A program made the position numbers and the translations under genes. Positions 1-7,530 of a stretch of 64,000 bases of DNA are shown piece after piece. The notes under the pieces were generated by a model, which saw only the letters and a program-made list of their open reading frames with translations, searched no databases and was not told the origin of the DNA. The stretch spans positions 368,969 to 432,968 of the forward strand of contig NZ_LNWY01000006.1 of the NCBI RefSeq assembly GCF_001681715.1, in the 5' to 3' direction. The DNA comes from Tritonibacter mobilis (lineage in GTDB: Bacteria > Pseudomonadota > Alphaproteobacteria > Rhodobacterales > Rhodobacteraceae). Numbering within the stretch: the first letter of the stretch is position 1; each line of letters begins with the position of its first letter.

Positions 1-473
1 TCACCTTCGCCGTTGAGGACGATGTCGCGCAGTTCTCCCATCTCATCCGGTCCATGCGTGAGGGGGCGGTCAAAGCCCATCTTCACGCCAGTCCAGCCAT
101 TTGGGTTATGAGATGCTGTGACCATGGCGACGGCAGGCACATCCAGGTGGAACTGTGCAAAATAGGCCATGGGCGACAGCGCGGGGCCGATGTCTTTTAC
201 CTTGATGCCGGCTTGCATCAGGCCAAGGATCAGCGCATTTTTGATCGCCAAAGAATAGTCGCGGTAGTCATTGCCAACGGCGATCACCGGTTCGATCCCG
301 CGACGGATCATTTGCGTACCCAGCCCAAGCCCCAGAGCAGTCATCCCCGGTAGATTGATTTCTTCGGGATATTTCCAGCGCGCATCATATTCACGAAACC
401 CTGTGGGTTTGATCATGGCGTCGCGCAGGAAACTCCAGCTGTTAGGGGTGACCTCTGGCAGCGGTTTGGGCAT
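1..473 (-). CDS. Phosphomannomutase/phosphoglucomutase, N-terminal part (cut by window start)
   Basis: Reads through to the window edge, so only about 157 N-terminal residues are visible. It begins MPKPLPEVTPNSWSFLRD and carries the catalytic phosphoserine motif of the alpha-D-phosphohexomutase family (VTASHNPNGWTG), preceded by a VGNDYRDYS segment resembling the family's early substrate-contact loop. Known role: moves phosphate between C1 and C6 of mannose or glucose, feeding nucleotide-sugar synthesis for surface polysaccharides. The ATG at 473 is preceded by AAAGGA about 10 nt upstream. It lies 23 bp downstream of kdsA on the same strand, which fits a polysaccharide operon. Mannose versus glucose specificity cannot be told from this fragment. 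Confidence 0.85.
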   Translation of the reverse strand, partial: MPKPLPEVTPNSWSFLRDAMIKPTGFREYDARWKYPEEINLPGMTALGLGLGTQMIRRGIEPVIAVGNDYRDYSLAIKNALILGLMQAGIKVKDIGPALSPMAYFAQFHLDVPAVAMVTASHNPNGWTGVKMGFDRPLTHGPDEMGELRDIVLNGEG

Positions 474-496
474 GGGAAATACTCGTCCTTTGTAAA

Positions 497-1330
497 TCAA
501 ATACGGATCGGGTTGGCTTTGGCAAGTTTGTCAAAGCCCATCAATGTATCAATCAATTGCGGCATGTCTTTCAGGTAAATCATATTTGGCCCGTCGGAGG
601 GCGCATTGTCCGGATCTTCATGCGTTTCGATGAAAACGGCAGCAATGCCCAAAGAAACAGCAGCGCGCGCCATCACCGGAGCAAATTCGCGCTGGCCACC
701 GGTGGATCCGCCTTGACCGCCCGGCTGCTGCACCGAGTGGGTGGCATCCATGACCACCGGATAGCCGGTTTGCGCCATACGGGGCAGGCCGCGCATATCC
801 GCGACCAAAGCATTGTAACCAAAGGAGGTACCGCGCTCTGTCAGCAGGATTTTATCGTTGCCTGTGCTTTCGACTTTGGACACAACATTGTCCATGTCCC
901 ATGGTGCCAGGAACTGGCCCTTTTTGATATTCACGGCTTTGCCGGTGTTTCCGGCGGCCAGCAGCATGTCAGTTTGGCGGCAAAGAAAGGCTGGGATCTG
1001 CAAGATATCAACCACGTCACCGGCGACGATGCACTGAGCCTCAGTGTGGACATCGGTCAGAACTGGCACATCAAAGGTATCACGCACACCTGCGAGAACA
1101 TCGAGCCCCTTGTCGATGCCAAGCCCACGTTTGCCAGAGAGGGAGGTGCGGTTGGCTTTATCGTAGGAGGCCTTAAAGACAAATTGCGCCCCCACAGCAT
1201 CGCAAGCTTCCTTGAGCTTACCGGCAATCATCTGCGCGTGATCGGCGCTTTCCAGTTGGCAGGGGCCGGCAATGACGGTCAGCGGACAGTCATTGCCAAT
1301 GGTGAGACCATTGATGTCAATTTTTTTCAT
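497..1330 (-). CDS. kdsA: 3-deoxy-8-phosphooctulonate synthase (Kdo-8-P synthase)
   Basis: Condenses phosphoenolpyruvate with arabinose-5-phosphate to give Kdo-8-phosphate, the precursor of Kdo in lipopolysaccharide and in some capsule linkers. The 277-residue product is normal length. The IAGPCQLES motif at residues 20-28 starts the TIM barrel. A cysteine at residue 24, where the metal-independent E. coli type has asparagine, points to the metal-dependent class. I chose the ATG at 1330 (MKKIDINGL), which fits the family N-terminus; an in-frame start 48 bp upstream would run into the preceding gene. It sits 4 bp after the capsule export gene and is followed by a phosphohexomutase, so it is probably expressed with surface polysaccharide genes. 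Confidence 0.95.
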   Translation of the reverse strand: MKKIDINGLTIGNDCPLTVIAGPCQLESADHAQMIAGKLKEACDAVGAQFVFKASYDKANRTSLSGKRGLGIDKGLDVLAGVRDTFDVPVLTDVHTEAQCIVAGDVVDILQIPAFLCRQTDMLLAAGNTGKAVNIKKGQFLAPWDMDNVVSKVESTGNDKILLTERGTSFGYNALVADMRGLPRMAQTGYPVVMDATHSVQQPGGQGGSTGGQREFAPVMARAAVSLGIAAVFIETHEDPDNAPSDGPNMIYLKDMPQLIDTLMGFDKLAKANPIRI

Positions 1331-1334
1331 GAGC

Positions 1335-3065
1335 TTACGAAGAGACCTGTTCCCGAAGAATGGATGCCGTGAGGGCACACATCAGGTAGATACCGGAAAA
1401 GATCAGGAAAGCCAAAATCGTATTTTCGAACTTGCGCGGGGATGAAGGTGTGTCGGCGGGAACTGGCTCGACCGCGGTGGTGAGGTAGCGTACCTGCCGG
1501 TTGGCCTCCATCCGGGTTTGTTCGACCTGCTGCAGGGCCGATTGCAACATCATGTCCCGTGTCGCAAGGTCAGCCTGCGCCATCTGGATTTTCACACTCA
1601 GCGAGGCCAGCGAGTTTTCGCCCTGCGATGCGTCAGTCATACGTTTGTTGAGCGTGTCGATCAGAGCTTCAAGCCGTTTGATGTCGGCTGCGGTGCCTTC
1701 AACCTTGGCGGCGTTGGGACGCAGGTTGTCCTCAAGCGCGGCGAGTTCCAGACGTTTTTGCTGCAACTGCAACTCGAAGGTATTGATCTGCGAGCGCAAT
1801 GACGCGATCACCCCTTCAGGATCGAGAACAGAACCTTGTTGTTGCAGGCGCACCAGTTCAGCCTGAGCATCGCGACGCTGTTGTTCCGCCAACTCCAGCG
1901 CATCTTCAGCGTCGCCCACTTGGTCGGCCCGCTTTTGTTCGGACAGATGGTTCACGTTTTCCTGCGCATAGGAAATAAGGCGGCGCGAAAATTCGGCGGC
2001 GACCTCTGGTTCTGCGGCGGATACCTCCATCCGCACAACGCCCTCGGTCGGGTCGTAGCCAATTTTCACGTTGCGTTTGTAGATCTTATACGCGTCATCA
2101 TTGGTGGCATCCGGTGTAAGCCGCTGGATGGGATCAATCCAATCCTGAGAGAAATGCGTGCGAAAGCCTGCCTCTTCATCGAGGCGGCGCATAGCAACTT
2201 TGGACTGGAGATACGCCTGAACAGCGATCGAGTCCTGACTGGTCGCGAATTGGGTGCCGCTCAGCAAGCCGCCAAACCCGGAGGCCCCGGCGCTGTCAGC
2301 CTTAAGCACCAAAAATTCCGAATGCGACGCATACATAGGGGTCGCGACGTTATAGTAGTAAAAGCCCGCGATAAAAGTCGGGAGAAGCACGAAGGCCCCC
2401 AGCCGTGCCCCCAACAGTGCCATTTTGCGCCGGCGCCGCCGGGCAATGTCGCGCTGTATCGAACGGATTTCACGGTTACGCCGTTCTGCCGGGCTAAGTT
2501 GTCCGGGCGCGGCAACGTTGGTTTTTCCCTTGTCGACGGTTTGGGGCAGCGTCTGTGGTTTGGGTGCGTTTGCTGCTGGTTGGGTCGCCGGTACGTTACT
2601 TTTTTGTCCCTGAGGAACGACAAGCTCCAGCATATTGGCGCGTTTAAACGGATCGATCCCGCGTTGACGCAACAGGCGAACGGCATCGTAATCGGATGTT
2701 GCTGGCAGGTCATGCTTTTGTGCAACCCGACGGGCCAAGCGCAGTTGGCGACCTGTAAGCCCCTCGCGCTTGATTTCTTCGATGTCCGTTGCGCCTGCTT
2801 CCTCGTTGGCGGAAGAAACTTGCCCCTCGCGGACTCTCGCGCCCTCAGTGGTGGAGGGACGCTCTTGTGCAGTCGCTCCGGCTGGCTGCGAGCCCTTGAC
2901 GCCACCCTGAGAGGACGGCGTCCCATTAGTCACGGCCCCATCAGAACCTTGTGGCTGTGGGGGGGCAACCGGACGTGCGGTCGCTGCTTCGGTCTCGCTG
3001 GCCTGTTCCGCCTCGGACGTGGTGCGGCGGATGCGAAATTTTTTAGCCTTGGGTTTCGTAGTCAT
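1335..3065 (-). CDS. Capsule polysaccharide export inner-membrane protein, KpsE-like
   Basis: A 576-residue KpsE/Wzz-type protein expected to bridge the inner-membrane ABC exporter and the outer-membrane export channel. Residues 1-200 form a long, low-complexity cytoplasmic extension rich in Ala, Thr, Glu, Gln and Pro, with a short helical stretch around 100-150 (LTGRQLRLARRVAQ). A basic stretch (RRRRRK) precedes the first membrane helix at about 215-238. A periplasmic domain with heptad-like coiled coil (about 390-540) and a C-terminal membrane helix (about 548-570) follow. The ATG at 3065 (MTTKPKAKKF) overlaps the end of the upstream ATPase gene by 23 bp, suggesting translational coupling. 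KpsE proteins are usually nearer 400 residues; the excess is the N-terminal extension. Confidence 0.85.
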   Translation of the reverse strand: MTTKPKAKKFRIRRTTSEAEQASETEAATARPVAPPQPQGSDGAVTNGTPSSQGGVKGSQPAGATAQERPSTTEGARVREGQVSSANEEAGATDIEEIKREGLTGRQLRLARRVAQKHDLPATSDYDAVRLLRQRGIDPFKRANMLELVVPQGQKSNVPATQPAANAPKPQTLPQTVDKGKTNVAAPGQLSPAERRNREIRSIQRDIARRRRRKMALLGARLGAFVLLPTFIAGFYYYNVATPMYASHSEFLVLKADSAGASGFGGLLSGTQFATSQDSIAVQAYLQSKVAMRRLDEEAGFRTHFSQDWIDPIQRLTPDATNDDAYKIYKRNVKIGYDPTEGVVRMEVSAAEPEVAAEFSRRLISYAQENVNHLSEQKRADQVGDAEDALELAEQQRRDAQAELVRLQQQGSVLDPEGVIASLRSQINTFELQLQQKRLELAALEDNLRPNAAKVEGTAADIKRLEALIDTLNKRMTDASQGENSLASLSVKIQMAQADLATRDMMLQSALQQVEQTRMEANRQVRYLTTAVEPVPADTPSSPRKFENTILAFLIFSGIYLMCALTASILREQVSS

Positions 3066-3702
3066 AGAGCTGTTTCGCTTCTTCCAAGGTTTCAAACATA
3101 TGGAGCTGCCCATTCATCAAAACAGCGGCGCTGTTGGCGAATTTCTCCAGTGTGCGGGGCTGGTGAGAGACGATGACGATTGTCGTGGTCTCAAGTCGCT
3201 CTTGCAAAATGGTACCGGCCTTGCGGTTGAACTCCACATCTGTGGAACTGGGCATGCCTTCGTCGATCAAATAGATATCGAAATCCAGCGCCAGCATCAG
3301 CGCAAAGGAAAATCGGGATTTCATCCCTGCGGAATAGGTTCCAAGCGGTTGATCGAAATACTCATTTAGCCCGCAGAGCCAACGGCAGTAGCTTTCGACA
3401 TAGTCCGGGTCCAAACCATAAAGGCGCGCAATATAGCGGCTGTTTTCCATGGCGGAGAGGCGGTTCACGACGCCGCCCATAAAACCGAGTGGGAAGGAAA
3501 TTTTGCAGCCGCGATTGATCTCGCCTTCATCGGGCTTTTCAAGGCCTGCCATCATGTTGATCAGCGTTGTCTTGCCGGTTCCATTGGGTGCCAGAATGCC
3601 AAGCGAGGTCCCAAGCTCCACCTGAAAGGAGACCTTGTCCAGGATGATCTTGCGCTGAGTCCCGGTCCAATAGGATTTGCTGACGTTCACGAATTCCAAC
3701 AT
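3043..3702 (-). CDS. Capsule polysaccharide ABC transporter ATP-binding protein, KpsT-like
   Basis: A 219-residue ATPase of the polysaccharide-export ABC family (KpsT/Wzt class), which powers transfer of a polymer across the inner membrane. Visible elements: P-loop APNGTGKTT (38-46), signature YSAGMKSR (123-130, the form typical of KpsT) and Walker B IYLIDEG (143-149). The first residue of the P-loop is Ala rather than the consensus Gly, which is unusual. The C-terminus is short, without the carbohydrate-binding extension of O-antigen Wzt proteins. It overlaps the KpsE-like gene. No KpsM-type permease gene is adjacent in the window, so the membrane partner must be encoded elsewhere. Confidence 0.88.
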   Translation of the reverse strand: MLEFVNVSKSYWTGTQRKIILDKVSFQVELGTSLGILAPNGTGKTTLINMMAGLEKPDEGEINRGCKISFPLGFMGGVVNRLSAMENSRYIARLYGLDPDYVESYCRWLCGLNEYFDQPLGTYSAGMKSRFSFALMLALDFDIYLIDEGMPSSTDVEFNRKAGTILQERLETTTIVIVSHQPRTLEKFANSAAVLMNGQLHMFETLEEAKQLYDYETQG

Positions 3703-3794
3703 GATCTGCTCAGTATATAGCCTCTTTACCTCGGATGTGGGCAGAGCTGGTCACCATAAGGTGATTGGCCCTGCACCGCTGTGTTGTCTTTTTG

Positions 3795-3855
3795 CCTTCG
3801 AACATCGAAGGAGGGTGCCGAATGCAGATAACCGGCGGTATTTCCATCTTCGATG
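3795..3855 (+). promoter_or_regulatory. Competing hairpins around a Shine-Dalgarno
   Basis: CCTTCGA (3795-3801) can pair with TCGAAGG (3805-3811), placing part of the AAGGAGG at 3808-3814 in a stem with a 3 nt loop. Alternatively CATCGAAG (3803-3810) can pair with CTTCGATG (3848-3855) inside the short ORF. The two pairings exclude each other. Whether this is a real switch is inference. Confidence 0.3.
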
Positions 3856-3896
3856 GGACTGCGAATGCCTGTAAATCCAGCCCTAGCACAAGTTAG
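3822..3896 (+). CDS. Possible 24-residue small protein or leader peptide
   Basis: A short ORF beginning MQITGGISIFDG and ending KSSPSTS, with a perfect AAGGAGG (3808-3814) 7 nt before its ATG. The signal is better than that of most genes in the window, which is the only reason to list it. It lies 147 bp before the chosen start of the uracil-DNA glycosylase gene and in the same direction. I recognise no family. It could be a real small protein, a translated leader, or the decayed start of a lost gene. Confidence 0.3.
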   Translation: MQITGGISIFDGTANACKSSPSTS

Positions 3897-4043
3897 TTAA
3901 CGGACTACGCGCTGATTTAGGCGCAAATATGTCGAATTTGAGCAATGCGGTGCTGCTGATTTGGTAGTGTTGTGGCAGATCAACAGCGGTCCGGTATTCG
4001 AGAACACAAAGACGGGCTGCACAAGGCAAGTGGATCGAACCAG

Positions 4044-4640
4044 ATGAACAGCGCGCCTCTCAAACACCAGATTGCGGCATGTACACTCTGCGCAACGCGA
4101 TTTGCCGCGACAAAGACAGCCCATCAGCCGCGTCCGGTGGTGTGGTTTCAGCCGGGTGCCCGGATTCTCATCGCAGGGCAGGCACCGGGGTTGCGGGTTC
4201 ATGAAAGCGGCAAGCCCTTTACCGATCCATCGGGAGATCGGCTCCGCGATTGGCTTGGGTTGAATGAGGAAGAATTCTATGACCAATCGCGGGTGGCAAT
4301 CGTGCCAATGGCGTTTTGCTTTCCGGGATATGATGCCAAGAATGCGGATCTACCGCCGCCACCGATCTGCGGTGAAACATGGCATGACCGAGTGATGGAA
4401 GCCCTGTGCCGCGTGAGGTTGCGCATCATCGTCGGCGGGCATGCGCACCGCTACCACCTCAAGACCCGCAAGGGCGTGACAGAAGTGGTTCGAGATTGGC
4501 GCAGTTTGCCGGATGGGGTCTTTGCCTTGCCTCATCCCTCGTGGCGCAATACGGCTTGGCTGAAACGAAACCCCTGGTTTGAGGCGGAGCTGATCCCGGT
4601 TCTGCGCGCTCGGGTGAAGGAGCTGATGCGATATGACTGA
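4044..4640 (+). CDS. Uracil-DNA glycosylase family protein
   Basis: A 198-residue member of the uracil-DNA glycosylase superfamily, which excises uracil (or related bases) from DNA in base-excision repair. The active-site loop GQAPGLRVHESGKPFTDPSG starts at about residue 45, and the DNA-intercalation-type motif HPSWRN is at about 164-169. The N-terminal CTLC (13-16) resembles part of the iron-sulfur ligand set of family 4/5 enzymes, with further cysteines at about 92 and 109. I chose the ATG at 4044 because the protein then begins shortly before CTLC; a longer form from 3972 has no better support. Its end overlaps the next gene by 8 bp. Substrate range is not known from sequence. Confidence 0.85.
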   Translation: MNSAPLKHQIAACTLCATRFAATKTAHQPRPVVWFQPGARILIAGQAPGLRVHESGKPFTDPSGDRLRDWLGLNEEEFYDQSRVAIVPMAFCFPGYDAKNADLPPPPICGETWHDRVMEALCRVRLRIIVGGHAHRYHLKTRKGVTEVVRDWRSLPDGVFALPHPSWRNTAWLKRNPWFEAELIPVLRARVKELMRYD

Positions 4641-5424
4641 AACAACCCCGCTTGATCAGGCCCATGCGGCAATGGAAGCCGCTCCAGAAGACGATGCGGC
4701 ACGTTTGCGGTTCTTTGAGCGGCTGGCCGACAGTGAGCTGTTTATCCTGTTGGATAAAGAACCCGAAGGCGACCGGATCAGCCCCGAGATCTTTGATACT
4801 GGCGAGGGGCGTTTTGTTCTGGTGTTTGATCGTGAGGAACGGCTGGCGCAGTTTGCCAACCGGATTGTGCCCTATGCGGCATTGTCGGGACGGGTGATCG
4901 CCTCGATGCTCGCCGGGCAGGGAATAGGATTGGGGGTCAATCTTGAGGTTGCGCCGTCTTCAATTCTCATTCCAGACGCGGCGATGGGGTGGCTTGCGGA
5001 AACCCTGTCTCATGCACCGGGCGAAGTGGAGGCTGCCATTTCAGAGGTGCGCCCACCGCGAGGGTTGCCGGAGGTGCTTTTGACCGCCTTGGACGCAAAA
5101 CTTGCAACCGCTGCTGGTTTGGCGCGCATGGCGTATCTGGTGGCTGTGACCTATGAGAGTGGCGGCAGTGGGCATCTGCTGGCATTTGTTGGCGCGCAAG
5201 AGGGGGCTGAGCCGGCATTGGCCAAAGCGGCAGGCGAAGCGCTGACATTCTCTGGTATTGAAGCGGGCGCTTTGGATGTGGGCTTTTTTTCCGCCAGTGA
5301 CGAGATGTCCGCGCGGTTGGCGCGTGTCGGTCTGCGCTTTGACTTGCCGGAAGTTGAGGCCGCACGGTCTTATCAACCGCAGATACCGGGGTCTGATCCG
5401 GACAAGCCGCCGCGCCTGAAATAA
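4633..5424 (+). CDS. SseB family protein
   Basis: A 263-residue protein with the N-terminal SseB domain (LADSELFILLDKEPEGDRISP, then VLVFDREERLAQFA). SseB was first linked to serine sensitivity in E. coli, and its biochemical role is unclear. No signal peptide or membrane helix is visible, so it should be cytoplasmic. The start overlaps the end of the uracil-DNA glycosylase gene by 8 bp, so the two are probably translated together. A structured intergenic repeat follows it. Confidence 0.8.
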   Translation: MTETTPLDQAHAAMEAAPEDDAARLRFFERLADSELFILLDKEPEGDRISPEIFDTGEGRFVLVFDREERLAQFANRIVPYAALSGRVIASMLAGQGIGLGVNLEVAPSSILIPDAAMGWLAETLSHAPGEVEAAISEVRPPRGLPEVLLTALDAKLATAAGLARMAYLVAVTYESGGSGHLLAFVGAQEGAEPALAKAAGEALTFSGIEAGALDVGFFSASDEMSARLARVGLRFDLPEVEAARSYQPQIPGSDPDKPPRLK

Positions 5425-5449
5425 TCGCAAAATAGCGCTTTGAATCGGG

Positions 5450-5556
5450 AACACTCCCGCCCGTCGCTGGATCATTCAAATGATCCGCTCCCGTTGGGCG
5501 GGGCGCCGGGCCGTTCGGCCCGGCGCAGCCTCAAGCCCCTTATGGGGCTTGAGGCT
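5450..5556. repeat. Structured intergenic repeat, family 1, copy A
   Basis: Architecture: CTCCCGCCCGTC, a small hairpin (GGATCATT/AATGATCC), CTCCCGTTGGGCG, then a GC-rich hairpin GCGCCGGGCC/GGCCCGGCGC (5503-5526). A further 13 bp hairpin AGCCTCAAGCCCC/GGGGCTTGAGGCT (5527-5556) follows. It lies between two convergent genes and may end both transcripts, though there is no T-run. The same modules in the same order occur at 16395-16477, and in reverse orientation at 50386-50478. Confidence 0.75.
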
Positions 5557-5608
5557 CGGCTCAATTCTGACAGGGGGCGTTGCCATAGGCCCCCGCAGGG
5601 GTGGGCGT

Positions 5609-6481
5609 TTACTCAGCCGCTTCCAGTTTATCCTGCGTCTTGGTCTCGAAATCCTCGGCAGAGTGGCGTTCGCGCAGCTGGGAGGACAGCTCTCCAAAGG
5701 CGCGATTCACCATGCGGCCACGCTGGACTGCGGGGCGGGCATCAATGGCCTTGGCCCATCGCATCACATGCTCATAGCTCTCCACATCAAGGAACTCTGC
5801 CGCATCGTAAAGACGGCCGAGCACCAACTGGCCATACCACGGCCAGATCGCCATATCGGCAATCGAGTACTCTTCGCCTGCGATATAGGTCTTGGTCGCC
5901 AGTTCCCGGTTCAAGACGTCCAACTGGCGCTTGGCCTCCATGGTGAAACGGTTGATGGGATATTCGAACTTTTCTGGGGCGTAAGCATAGAAATGGCCAA
6001 ACCCGCCGCCCAAATACGGCGCGGAGCCCATTTGCCAGAACAACCAGTTCAGGACTTCGGTACGCGCGCTACCATCTTTGGGAAGGAAATGACCAAACTT
6101 CTCGGCCAGATGCATCAGGATCGAGGCGCTCTCGAACACTCGCACAGGCGCACCGCCGGAACGGTCATGCAGTGCCGGGATTTTGGAGTTCGGGTTGATC
6201 TCCACAAAGCCGGAGCCGAATTGGTCACCGTCGCCAATCTTGATCAGCCACGCATCATACTCTGCTTCTTTGATGCCAGCGGCCAAAAGCTCCTCCAGCA
6301 TCACTGTGACCTTTACGCCGTTGGGCGTTGCCAGAGAATAAAGTTGGAAAGGGTGTTCGCCCACCGGCAGCTCTTTGTCATGCGTGGCACCGGCGATGGG
6401 GCGGTTGATGGAGGCGAACTGGCCACCGCTTTCTTGCTCCCAGGTCCAGACCTTCGGAGGGGTATAGGTCGAATCGCTCAT
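5609..6481 (-). CDS. yghU: Glutathione S-transferase family, YghU-type (Nu class)
   Basis: At 290 residues it matches the usual length of E. coli YghU, a glutathione-dependent disulfide-bond reductase and organic peroxide reductase. Features: the N-terminal extension typical of the class (WTWEQESGGQFASINRPIAG), the thioredoxin-fold start LPVGEHPFQLYSLATPNGVKV, the SNAIL-like ESASILMHLAEKFG, and the all-helical C-terminal domain with YSIADMAIWPWYG. Cytoplasmic. It has its own promoter region, shared with the divergent NYN gene, and no obvious operon partner. Confidence 0.92.
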   Translation of the reverse strand: MSDSTYTPPKVWTWEQESGGQFASINRPIAGATHDKELPVGEHPFQLYSLATPNGVKVTVMLEELLAAGIKEAEYDAWLIKIGDGDQFGSGFVEINPNSKIPALHDRSGGAPVRVFESASILMHLAEKFGHFLPKDGSARTEVLNWLFWQMGSAPYLGGGFGHFYAYAPEKFEYPINRFTMEAKRQLDVLNRELATKTYIAGEEYSIADMAIWPWYGQLVLGRLYDAAEFLDVESYEHVMRWAKAIDARPAVQRGRMVNRAFGELSSQLRERHSAEDFETKTQDKLEAAE

Positions 6482-6622
6482 GCAGGGCCTCTTTCTTCTC
6501 GTGTCAGACGTTGGTGATCGGGCCGCCCGTCGGGCAGGGCTTCACCTCAAATGGGGACGATAGTGAAAATTCCAACGACTGGAAGGTCTGGCAGGGGTTA
6601 AAATTTGCACACTGGTTTGTGC

Positions 6623-6652
6623 GCCGCCGATCAATGCGCAGTGATCGGCGGC
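6623..6652. promoter_or_regulatory. 11 bp perfect inverted repeat upstream of the NYN-domain gene
   Basis: GCCGCCGATCA (6623-6633) and TGATCGGCGGC (6642-6652) flank an 8 nt spacer. No T-run follows on either strand, so it is more like an operator or RNA structure than a terminator. It lies in the region between divergent yghU and the NYN gene. Confidence 0.45.
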
Positions 6653-6753
6653 AAAGGGAGCCCTGTATCGGCCTCAGCGGTTTCTATTCTCGCGCATCAG
6701 GGTATGTATGGGGCAAGCGCTTCACGCTGACTTTTACACAGGCAGGACATTTT

Positions 6754-7530
6754 ATGGCTAACAGCGAAAAACCACCCCTATTGGCGGTCCTGATCGACGC
6801 GGACAATATCTCTGCCAAACATGCCGAGGTTATGTTCGAAGAGATTGCGTCCCTGGGCGAGGCCAGCATTCGGCGCATCTATGGGGATTTTTCGGGTGGC
6901 GGTCCGCAAGGGTGGAGCAAAGACAAACTCGCAGCCTATGCCATTGTCCCGCATCAGCAATTTGCCAATACCACCGGGAAGAACGCCAGCGACATTGCGC
7001 TGGTGATTGATGCAATGGATATCCTGCACTCGGGCCGCTTTGACGGGTTTGTTCTGATCTCTTCGGATAGCGATTTTACGCGATTGGCCAGCCGTATCCG
7101 TGAACAGGGGCTGGATGTGTACGGCATGGGCATGCGCAAAACGCCGGCTGCATTTGTACGGGCCTGTAAGCGGTTCATCTATGTGGAAAACCTCCTCAAT
7201 GAGGTGCCAAAACCGCAAAAGCCAAAACCGAAACCCGCAAATCACACCACTGGGGAAGCGCCCGAACAGGCTGTCATGGCGCAGGATGATCAAGCTCCGG
7301 CAGAGCTGGAAGATCCACAAAAACTGGTGTTGCGCGCAATGGATGCGATCAGTCAGGAGGACGAATGGTTCTCACTCGGGCAGATCGGCCAATATATCAC
7401 AGCCGCCAGCCCCGATTTCGACACCCGCAGTTATGGCAAGCGCAAACTCTCAGACCTGATCGCAACGATGAAGATCCTTGAAACCCGTAGGGGCGAGGGC
7501 AATCAGATCCTTGTACGCAGGCTCGATTGA
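6754..7530 (+). CDS. NYN-domain ribonuclease-like protein with C-terminal LOTUS/OST-HTH domain
   Basis: A 258-residue two-domain protein. The NYN (PIN-like, LabA/DUF88) domain spans about residues 8-148, with the acidic residues expected at a metal-dependent nuclease site: D15 in LIDADN, D86/D89 in VIDAMD, and D105/D107 in SSDSDF. A charged, proline-rich linker (about 150-185) leads to an OST-HTH/LOTUS RNA-binding domain (about 186-256, LVLRAMDAI...KRKLSDLI). The predicted role is RNA binding with possible endoribonuclease activity. The ATG at 6754 has GCAGGA upstream; longer in-frame starts add non-homologous sequence. Its stop overlaps the start of the next gene (TGATG). Confidence 0.85.
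   Translation: MANSEKPPLLAVLIDADNISAKHAEVMFEEIASLGEASIRRIYGDFSGGGPQGWSKDKLAAYAIVPHQQFANTTGKNASDIALVIDAMDILHSGRFDGFVLISSDSDFTRLASRIREQGLDVYGMGMRKTPAAFVRACKRFIYVENLLNEVPKPQKPKPKPANHTTGEAPEQAVMAQDDQAPAELEDPQKLVLRAMDAISQEDEWFSLGQIGQYITAASPDFDTRSYGKRKLSDLIATMKILETRRGEGNQILVRRLD

Larger units (their letters stand above)
3703..4043. other. Intergenic region between divergent kpsT and the uracil-DNA glycosylase gene
   Basis: This 341 bp gap separates divergently read genes and should hold promoters for both. It is less GC-rich than the neighbouring genes near 3880-3990. Its one notable content is a 24-codon ORF with a perfect Shine-Dalgarno (3822-3896) and the inverted repeats around it. I could not place a convincing sigma-70 promoter. 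Confidence 0.5.

Noticed and set aside
557..1372. Long open frame opposite kdsA (271 codons).
   Set aside because: Lies wholly antisense to a clear kdsA with conserved motifs; high-GC third positions create such shadow frames.
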